This document shows positions 55,482-61,708 of a stretch of DNA of 64,000 bases, piece by piece. The number at the start of each line of letters is the position of its first letter. Position 1 is the stretch's first letter. The notes below the pieces were generated by a model. The model had not been told where the DNA came from. It ran no database searches and saw nothing but the letters and a program-made list of their open reading frames with translations. Position numbers and translations under genes: made by a program. Source of the DNA: Flavihumibacter sp. UBA7668 (GTDB taxonomy: Bacteria; Bacteroidota; Bacteroidia; Chitinophagales; Chitinophagaceae); assembly GCF_002483205.1 (NCBI RefSeq), contig NZ_DLHM01000005.1, positions 939,804 to 1,003,803 on the forward strand, given 5' to 3'.

Positions 55482-55979
55482 ATGGAAAAAATGAGCTTTG
55501 CCATCTCTTTGGAAAGAGGTAAACACCTGGATCTGCAATCTTTTGCAGGCAAATGGAAAGGTACCAGCAGGGTCTGGTTTGAGCCGGATGTGCTGGCGGA
55601 TGAATCACCGATCGAAGGCACTATCGAATCTATACTGGAAGGCAGATTTTTATTGCACCGCTACGCCACTCAGTTTAAAGATCGGGAAGTGGAAGGGGTT
55701 TATATGATTGGCTTTGATCTGCAATCGAATCAGTTTCAGGTTGCGTGGGTAGACAGTTTTCATATGAGTACCGCCATCATGTTCTCCAAAGGAAATGCCA
55801 ATGACCATGATTTTGAAGTGCTTGGTTCGTTTTCGGATCACCAACAGCCTCCTCAATATTGGGGCTGGCGTACAGATATGCATTTTGAGAAGGAGGAATT
55901 GATCATTGTTGCCTACATGATTTCTCCAACCGGGCAATCACAAATAGCAACTGAAATCCGCTACCACCGGACTACCTGA
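55482..55979 (+). CDS. DUF1579-type protein
   Basis: A 165-residue protein without a signal peptide. The pattern FAGKWKGTSRVWFEPDVLADES near the start, a central ILEGRFLLHRYATQFKDREVEGVYMIGFD and W-x-D strands match the DUF1579 family, thought to be a lipocalin-like beta-barrel with no known reaction. It stands alone, divergent from the acid phosphatase gene. The terminator hairpin at 55967-55996 begins within its last codons. Confidence 0.75.
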   Translation: MEKMSFAISLERGKHLDLQSFAGKWKGTSRVWFEPDVLADESPIEGTIESILEGRFLLHRYATQFKDREVEGVYMIGFDLQSNQFQVAWVDSFHMSTAIMFSKGNANDHDFEVLGSFSDHQQPPQYWGWRTDMHFEKEELIIVAYMISPTGQSQIATEIRYHRTT

Positions 55980-55996
55980 TGTCCGGATTTTTTTTT
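55967..55996 (+). terminator. Intrinsic terminator overlapping the DUF1579 stop codon
   Basis: CCGGAC (55967-55972) and GTCCGG (55981-55986) form a 6-bp G+C-rich stem with the stop codon TGA in the 8-base loop, followed by a run of nine T. Confidence 0.75.
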
Positions 55997-56195
55997 AATA
56001 ATTAGGAGAGTTGGAAAAAATATGCTTGTTTTGTCTACTGAAACAATAGACTAATGTAAGTCAGTATACGAACAGCATGGGTTAACCGGTTTTAATCGGT
56101 GGTTGATTAATATCCGGTTTCCCACTGTTTTCTGTTTTCCTTACCTGAGATTGCATTATAAGTTAGTGTTATATTTTGTCAACTGAAAATTAAGC

Positions 56196-57620
56196 GTGAA
56201 GCAACAAACGGATTATGATGTAATCATCATTGGAGCAGGACCCAATGGATTGGCTGCGGGGATAACTTTACAGGCGAAAGGCCTGCAGGTGCTGCTGCTG
56301 GAAGCTAAGCCTGCCATTGGAGGAGGGATGCGTACCGCAGCGTTAACACTTCCCGGATTTAAACATGATATCTGTTCGGCTATTCACCCAATGGCAAAAA
56401 TTTCACCGTTTTTTTCTTCCGTCAACTGGTCAGATTATGGTTTGGATTTTATTGATCCTCCTGTTTGTGCCGCCCATCCATTAGATTACGGAACCTCTGC
56501 TGTATTGTTGCAATCCATTGCCCCAACTGCAGCCCGACTTGGTATTGACCAGTCCAACTACCTGAATTTGATGGAGCCGGTTGTGCGCAATTTTGATCTG
56601 CTGAAAAATGATATTCTTGGACCATTAACATGGCCGGATAACGCATTTGCGCTGGCCGGATTTGGTGTTAAAGCCCTGCAACCAGCCACATGGATTGCAA
56701 ATGCATTTAAAACTGAAGAAGCAAAAGCATTGTTTGGGGGGATGGCGGCACACGGTATTCAACCGTTAACAAATTGGGCAAGCGCTGCCATTGGAATGGT
56801 TTTGCTGGCAGCCGGACATACAAGCGGATGGCCGATTCCTGTTGGCGGTTCCCAGTCTATTGCAGATGCCATGGCGGCGCATTTTCGATCGCTCGGTGGT
56901 GTTATAGAAACCGGATTCGAAGTGAAATCGCTTCGGCAATTGCCTTCCTCCAAAGCAGTTGCGTTTGATTGTACACCCCAGCAATTGTTACAGATAGCCG
57001 GACATCAATTTTCGAGCTTTTATAATTGGCAATTGAAGCGTTATCGGTATGGAATGGGTGTTTTTAAAATTGACTGGGCATTGGATGCGCCTATTCCCTG
57101 GCGTAATGAAGAATGTAAGCAGGCTGGTACGGTACATATTGGTAATACATTTGAGGAAATCAGTTGGAATGAAGCAGCTACTGCAAAGGGTATCCATGTG
57201 GATCAGCCGTTTGTATTACTGTCACAACCTTCCTTATTTGATTCCACCCGCGCACCAGAAGGCAAACATACTGCCTGGGCCTATTGTCATGTTCCTTTTG
57301 GCTCTGAAAAAGATATGAAACAGGCTATTGAAAAGCAGGTAGAGCGATATGCGCCGGGATTTAGGGAACGGATCATCGGCAGTCACACGATGAATACCCG
57401 CGCCATGCAGGACTATAATCCGAATTATATTGGTGGCGATATTAATGGCGGTGTGCAGGATATTGGTCAGTTATTCACCCGGCCGGCATTGCGCTGGTCA
57501 CCTTATAGAACAAGTGCAAAAGGGCTTTATATTTGTTCCTCATCCACTCCTCCGGGTGGAGGGGTGCATGGCATGTGTGGTTATCATGCAGCGAAAAGAA
57601 TTTTAAAGGATCTGTTTTAA
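56196..57620 (+). CDS. FAD-dependent oxidoreductase of the phytoene desaturase/amine oxidase type
   Basis: A 474-residue flavoprotein with a GTG start at 56196. The dinucleotide-binding motif is YDVIIIGAGPNGLAAGITLQAKGLQVLLLEAKPAIGGGMRTA (shown here in full family form as GxGxxGLxxAxxL...E...GG), and the C-terminal GLYICSSSTPPGGGVHGMCGYHAA closes the FAD site as in CrtI-like NAD(P)/FAD oxidoreductases. The substrate is unknown; no carotenoid genes are nearby. It is 11 bp upstream of a YeiH-type transporter gene, so the two are co-transcribed. Confidence 0.9.
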   Translation: MKQQTDYDVIIIGAGPNGLAAGITLQAKGLQVLLLEAKPAIGGGMRTAALTLPGFKHDICSAIHPMAKISPFFSSVNWSDYGLDFIDPPVCAAHPLDYGTSAVLLQSIAPTAARLGIDQSNYLNLMEPVVRNFDLLKNDILGPLTWPDNAFALAGFGVKALQPATWIANAFKTEEAKALFGGMAAHGIQPLTNWASAAIGMVLLAAGHTSGWPIPVGGSQSIADAMAAHFRSLGGVIETGFEVKSLRQLPSSKAVAFDCTPQQLLQIAGHQFSSFYNWQLKRYRYGMGVFKIDWALDAPIPWRNEECKQAGTVHIGNTFEEISWNEAATAKGIHVDQPFVLLSQPSLFDSTRAPEGKHTAWAYCHVPFGSEKDMKQAIEKQVERYAPGFRERIIGSHTMNTRAMQDYNPNYIGGDINGGVQDIGQLFTRPALRWSPYRTSAKGLYICSSSTPPGGGVHGMCGYHAAKRILKDLF

Positions 57621-57631
57621 ATGAACTTGTA

Positions 57632-58885
57632 ATGGCAAACGATGTAGCAAAACCCCTGATAAATGAAGATTGGACCGCTGTTTGGTTGGGTGCATTGATA
57701 ATTCTGCTGGCAGTTGTCGGATTGCAAATTCCAAAACCTGTTTTTAGCTGGAGCGATGGAACTACTCTGTACGGACAGGTTTTAGCTGGTTCGAATCTGT
57801 TGAAAATCGGCGGACTCTTTTTTATTATGTATGCCATTGCTGCTGCAGGAACAGCATTGGCTGGAAAATCAATTGCTGCTGTTCTAAAAATTTTTCCACT
57901 TGTCTTTTTTGTATCCATACTGGCAATGCTGCTCGCCGGTAACAAATTGATAAAAGACCTCAATCTGGAAGCGGTTATTTTTAGCCTTTCACTGGGTTTG
58001 CTGATCGGGAATTTATTTCGGCTTCCGGAATGGATTACCAAATCGCTCCAGACGGAATTGTTTGTCAAAATTGGATTGGTATTATTGGGCACCAGTATCA
58101 TTTTTGGCGATATGCTGAAAGCCGGATCACTTGGTTTATTGCAGGCATTGATAGTTGTGTTATCTGTATGGTATTTTGCTTTCTGGATATGTAAAAAACT
58201 GGGAGTAGAAGACGATATGCGTATGATGATTTCCAGTGCTGTTTCTATTTGTGGCGTTTCTGCTGCCATTGCCACATCCGGAGCAATCAGTGGCGATACC
58301 AAAAAACTCTCCTATGTGATTTCGCTGGTGCTGGTTACAGCCATCCCCATGATGATTGGTATGCCTTATCTGGCACAGTGGATGCAATTGCCGGAAGCCG
58401 TTACCGGTGCATGGCTGGGTGGAAGTATTGATACCTCAGGAGCCGTGGTGGCTGCAGGTACATTGGTAGGAGAGGATGCTTTGAAAATTAGTACGATCGT
58501 CAAATTTTCGCAGAATGTATTATTGGGGATCGCTGCATTTGCGATTTCTGTTTACTGGACTTATTCACGTAAAGAAGGTGTAGCGGTAGAAAAACCTACA
58601 CTGGGAGTGATTTGGGAGCGATTCCCGAAATTTGTTTTGGGGTTCGTCTGCGCCTCCTTGTTGTTTTCATTTGTTTTGAACGCGGATACCATTAAAGCAG
58701 TTAAAGAACCACTTAAAAATATACAAACCATGTGGTTTGTACTGGCATTTACAAGTATCGGGATGGAAACCCGGTTTGCTGAATTGTTTCACCAGAATAA
58801 TAAAAAACCCCTGTACGGATTTTTGATCGCACAAGGGTTTAATATTATCGTTACGCTGCTTGTTGCTTATCTGCTCTTTCGTTAA
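57632..58885 (+). CDS. YeiH-type putative sulfate exporter (UPF0324)
   Basis: A 417-residue inner-membrane protein with about ten hydrophobic segments, started at the ATG at 57632 (MANDVAKPLINEDW); an open extension to 57533 lies inside the upstream gene. The segments VKIGLVLLGTSIIFGDML, ISSAVSICGVSAAIATSGAISGD and GAWLGGSIDTSGAVVAAG are typical of the YeiH/UPF0324 family, annotated as putative sulfate exporters, with little direct proof. It shares 4 bp with the convergent homoserine dehydrogenase stop. The sulfur link with the adjacent methionine operon is suggestive only. Confidence 0.9.
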   Translation: MANDVAKPLINEDWTAVWLGALIILLAVVGLQIPKPVFSWSDGTTLYGQVLAGSNLLKIGGLFFIMYAIAAAGTALAGKSIAAVLKIFPLVFFVSILAMLLAGNKLIKDLNLEAVIFSLSLGLLIGNLFRLPEWITKSLQTELFVKIGLVLLGTSIIFGDMLKAGSLGLLQALIVVLSVWYFAFWICKKLGVEDDMRMMISSAVSICGVSAAIATSGAISGDTKKLSYVISLVLVTAIPMMIGMPYLAQWMQLPEAVTGAWLGGSIDTSGAVVAAGTLVGEDALKISTIVKFSQNVLLGIAAFAISVYWTYSRKEGVAVEKPTLGVIWERFPKFVLGFVCASLLFSFVLNADTIKAVKEPLKNIQTMWFVLAFTSIGMETRFAELFHQNNKKPLYGFLIAQGFNIIVTLLVAYLLFR

Positions 58886-60141
58886 AATGCAACACCGGCA
58901 AGTTCCAGACTTTTTTTCTTGAGCTGCTGAATGGCCACATCTTCGATGATCGGCTGTGGAGTTAGAATCAGCGAGGTGCTGTTTTGTTTCCACCAGTCAT
59001 TTTCGATGAGTTCTTTTACATGTAATACACCCACCAGGTATTTGCGTTCCTCCCGTGCATGCCATTCTTCAATCCATTCAAATTTTTCACGAGGTATATG
59101 TTTCCAGTCGGTGAAACTCAGGTACACTCGCAGGTAATAATCATTGGTGATGCTATTTGGCTGGTGGTGATAGAGTTTTTTATACTCGTATTTATATTCA
59201 TAACGCAGTGCAGACAAGTCACTCAACACGGCGGAAGCAGTTGGGAAACTTCCGGCGCCTTTTCCATAGAAAAATTGTTTGTCAGAAAAACCACTTTCAA
59301 TTACCACACCATTGTATTCGTTTTTTACAAAGGAAAGATGATCGTCGGCCTGAATGAATTGTGGCAATACAAAACTGGCCACTTTACCATTGTGTAGTTT
59401 CTGTGCCTGTGCAACCAGTTTGATCTGCTGCCCTTTTTCAGCGGCAACACGTGCATCCATGGCATGTATGTTCTGAATGCCGGTGAAGAGCAGGTTATTG
59501 GGGTGCTCAATTATTCCGTATGCGTGCGTTAGGAGGAAGGTCCATTTGTTGAGCGCATCATATCCCTCCACATCCAACGAAGGATCCGATTCTGCAAAAC
59601 CTAATTGTTGCGCCAGTAAGAGAGCCTGTTGGAAATCCAGCTTGTCTTCAAACATTTTGGTAAGTATGAAGTTGGTGGATCCGTTGACAATGGCCTTGAT
59701 TCCATGCAACAAATCATTATCATAATATTCCTCCAGATTCCGGATTACCGGGATGGAAGCGCAGGCTGCTGCTTCGTATAAAAAACTGGGTTCAACTTCC
59801 TGTTGCAGGGCCAGTAATTCAGGCAGGTGCTCGGCAATCATTTTTTTGCTGGCACTCACCACAGATTTGCCGTTTCGAAGTGCTCTGGTTACAATTTCAA
59901 AGGCGGGTTCCGCTTCGTTGATTACTTCAACAATTACATTGATTTCTTCATCGTTCAGCAGCTCATCGCGATCGGTCGTAAACAGACTGTCGGGTGCATT
60001 TCTTTTTTTGCCTGCATCTTTGATACATACTTTTTTGATAGATGCACTGAGGGAAGGCGTTTGTTGTAAGACTTTATAAAGTCCTTCTCCAACAACACCA
60101 AATCCGAATAATCCGATGGTTAATTTCTTGTGGTGAGTCAT
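58882..60141 (-). CDS. hom: Homoserine dehydrogenase
   Basis: A 419-residue cytoplasmic enzyme that reduces aspartate semialdehyde to homoserine. The nucleotide site is IGLFGFGVVGEGLYKVL (GxGxVG form), followed by SASKKMIAEH with the catalytic-region Lys and FLYEAAACASIPVIRNLEEY, AIVNGSTNFILTKMF and AESDPSLDVEGYDALNKW, the standard blocks of the family. There is no aspartokinase domain and the C-terminal region is short of a clear ACT domain. It follows the trans-sulfuration enzyme by 21 bp and so is under the SAM riboswitch at 61466-61576, consistent with supply of homoserine for methionine. Confidence 0.94.
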   Translation of the reverse strand: MTHHKKLTIGLFGFGVVGEGLYKVLQQTPSLSASIKKVCIKDAGKKRNAPDSLFTTDRDELLNDEEINVIVEVINEAEPAFEIVTRALRNGKSVVSASKKMIAEHLPELLALQQEVEPSFLYEAAACASIPVIRNLEEYYDNDLLHGIKAIVNGSTNFILTKMFEDKLDFQQALLLAQQLGFAESDPSLDVEGYDALNKWTFLLTHAYGIIEHPNNLLFTGIQNIHAMDARVAAEKGQQIKLVAQAQKLHNGKVASFVLPQFIQADDHLSFVKNEYNGVVIESGFSDKQFFYGKGAGSFPTASAVLSDLSALRYEYKYEYKKLYHHQPNSITNDYYLRVYLSFTDWKHIPREKFEWIEEWHAREERKYLVGVLHVKELIENDWWKQNSTSLILTPQPIIEDVAIQQLKKKSLELAGVAF

Positions 60142-60162
60142 GGTGAGTTTTCTTGCTTATAA

Positions 60163-61314
60163 TTAGATAGATACTAGCCCGGCTTCTTTTTTTAAAAGGC
60201 CGGATGCTTTTTTGTTTTGTGTTATTTGTTGAAAGGCATCTTCCAGATCGTTCACCAGATCGGCTGCATCTTCCAACCCAACACTAAGGCGGATGAGTCC
60301 GTCTGTTATACCGGCAGCTTTTCTTTTTTCCGGATCAATGGATTTGTGGGTCATGCTCACAGGGTGACTGATAAGGCTCTTGACGCCGCCCAAACTTTCA
60401 GCCAGGTGAAAGAGTTGGGTAGACTGTACAAAGATACTGGCTGCTGATTCGGAATCCTGTTTCAGCCGAAAAGAAACCACTCCGCCAAAACCCGGGTAGA
60501 ATACTTCTTCTACTGCAGCATGTTTTTGGAGGAATTGAGCTACCTGGGTTGCAGACCGGGTATGTTGCTGAACGCGGAGGTGTAATGTTTCGAGTCCCCT
60601 GATCAGGAGAAAACTGTCAAATGGGCCTAAAACTGCTCCGCAGGCATTCTGGTAAAATTTGATCTGTTTACCGATTTCCGGGTCTTTGGCGATTATCAGT
60701 CCGGCGATTACGTCACTATGTCCGCCGATGAATTTGGTAGCGCTATGTACCACGATATCGGCACCCAGGGTTAGGGGCTGCTGATAAACCGGGGAGGCAA
60801 AAGTGTTATCCACCGCAAATAATAGTTTGTATCGCTCTGCGATATCGGCAATGGCCCGGATATCTGCCACTTTCAGGGTGGGGTTGGTGGGAGTTTCCAG
60901 CCAGATCAGTTTTGTTTTCAGGGAGATGGCACGATGAACCGCCGTCAGGTCACTCATGTCAACGTAGGTAACCGTAATACCGAATTTTTTGTACACTTTT
61001 TCAAAGAGCCTAAAGGCACCTCCGTAGATGTCATTGACCGCGAGGATTTCATCACCTGATTCCAATAGTTTGATAACGGCATCAATGGCAGCCAGTCCAC
61101 TTGAGAAGGCTGCAGCTACAGTACCTTTCTCTAGTTGGGCGATGATTTTTTCCAGTTCCTGGCGGGTTGGGTTGTTGGTTCGGCTGTAGTCAAATCCTTT
61201 GTTTACGCCTGGAGCTTCCTGCACAAAGGTGCTGGTCTGATAAATAGGTACGGCAATGGCGCCGGTTTGCGCATCCACCGGGATGCTGTGCAATAATTGT
61301 GTTGTCGCTTGCAT
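60163..61314 (-). CDS. Cystathionine gamma-synthase-family PLP enzyme
   Basis: A 383-residue PLP-dependent enzyme of the Cys/Met metabolism family. FDYSRTNNPTRQELEKIIAQLEKG carries the YSR-x-x-NPT phosphate-binding motif. DIVVHSATKFIGGHSDVIAG contains the PLP Lys in SATK, and LIRLSVGLEDAADLVNDLEDA is the usual C-terminus. Sequence alone does not separate cystathionine gamma-synthase from gamma-lyase or O-acylhomoserine sulfhydrylase; control by a SAM riboswitch argues for methionine synthesis. It is the first gene of the operon and starts 76 bp after the riboswitch terminator stem. Confidence 0.92.
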   Translation of the reverse strand: MQATTQLLHSIPVDAQTGAIAVPIYQTSTFVQEAPGVNKGFDYSRTNNPTRQELEKIIAQLEKGTVAAAFSSGLAAIDAVIKLLESGDEILAVNDIYGGAFRLFEKVYKKFGITVTYVDMSDLTAVHRAISLKTKLIWLETPTNPTLKVADIRAIADIAERYKLLFAVDNTFASPVYQQPLTLGADIVVHSATKFIGGHSDVIAGLIIAKDPEIGKQIKFYQNACGAVLGPFDSFLLIRGLETLHLRVQQHTRSATQVAQFLQKHAAVEEVFYPGFGGVVSFRLKQDSESAASIFVQSTQLFHLAESLGGVKSLISHPVSMTHKSIDPEKRKAAGITDGLIRLSVGLEDAADLVNDLEDAFQQITQNKKASGLLKKEAGLVSI

Positions 61315-61390
61315 TGTTAAACATTTTTTTAATTGAAAAACAGGTTGTTAGCGACACCACCTACCAAGTAAAATCGGGAGGAGCGGGTAT

Positions 61391-61425
61391 AAAAAAAGCT
61401 CTCCCGATAAATCATCAGAAGAGCT
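61391..61425 (-). terminator. Intrinsic terminator, expression platform of the SAM riboswitch
   Basis: On the minus strand AGCTCTTC (61425-61418) pairs with GGAGAGCT (61405-61398) over 8 bp with one G-U, then seven T (61397-61391). It lies about 40 bases after the riboswitch P1 helix and before the first gene, so high SAM should stop transcription here. Confidence 0.8.
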
Positions 61426-61465
61426 CTATGTAGAAGTTGAATTTCTGCAAAAGCCATTCATCTGA

Positions 61466-61576
61466 CTTATCTATCCCTTTTACGGGCTGGATTTGGCACC
61501 TTACTTCCTGCGTTACCGCAGGAAACAGGTTGTCAAGGCTTCATCGGGCCATTTCCCTCTGCCTTTCTTGATAAGC
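61466..61576 (-). promoter_or_regulatory. SAM-I (S-box) riboswitch
   Basis: The minus strand reads GCTTATCAAGAAAGGCAGAG, then TGGCCCGATGAAGCC, GACAACC, a P3 hairpin (TTCCTGCGGTAACGCAGGAA) and GGTGCCAAATCCAGCC, all hallmarks of the SAM-I aptamer. The P1 helix forms between GATAAG's complement at 61570-61575 and CTTATC at 61466-61471. The element is about 111 nt, typical. It binds S-adenosylmethionine and controls the trans-sulfuration enzyme and homoserine dehydrogenase genes by termination. Confidence 0.95.
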
Positions 61577-61596
61577 GATGCTCTAAAGAACTGCCG

Positions 61597-61628
61597 CAAA
61601 GTTAGGAAGGTGTTTTGTTATTTCCAAA
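61597..61628 (-). promoter_or_regulatory. Promoter of the SAM-riboswitch methionine operon
   Basis: On the minus strand TTTG (61628-61625), a 20-bp gap and TAACTTTG (61604-61597) match the Bacteroidota consensus TTTG-N19-TAnnTTTG with one extra spacer base. The start would be near 61590, just ahead of the aptamer. Confidence 0.7.
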
Positions 61629-61636
61629 CCAAAGTC

Positions 61637-61688
61637 GTCAGACAGGTGTTAGGACATTGTTCTTACAATGTCCTAACACCTGTCTGAC
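61637..61688. repeat. Perfect 24-bp inverted repeat with 4-base loop
   Basis: The arms 61637-61660 (GTCAGACAGGTGTTAGGACA...) and 61665-61688 are perfectly complementary over 24 bases around the loop TCTT. It lies 8 bp upstream of the methionine promoter -33 box and 20 bp before uvrA. No T-run follows on either strand, so it is unlikely to be a simple terminator. It looks like a REP-type or miniature mobile repeat. Confidence 0.85.
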
Positions 61689-61696
61689 ACTTATAG

Positions 61697-61704
61697 TAGA
61701 TTTG
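61697..61704 (+). promoter_or_regulatory. Possible -7 element (TAGATTTG) for uvrA
   Basis: An exact TAnnTTTG match lies only 4 bp before the uvrA ATG. If used, the mRNA would be nearly leaderless and the -33 region would fall in the inverted repeat, which has no TTTG. Chance is possible. Confidence 0.3.
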
Positions 61705-61708
61705 TACA

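Noticed and set aside
57475..58302. Minus-strand 275-residue open frame opposite YeiH
   Set aside because: It is antisense to a clear membrane transporter gene and to the end of the FAD gene, and shows no domain.
61637..61688. Inverted repeat as an intrinsic terminator
   Set aside because: Neither arm is followed by a T-run, and no gene ends toward it: both flanking units start here.
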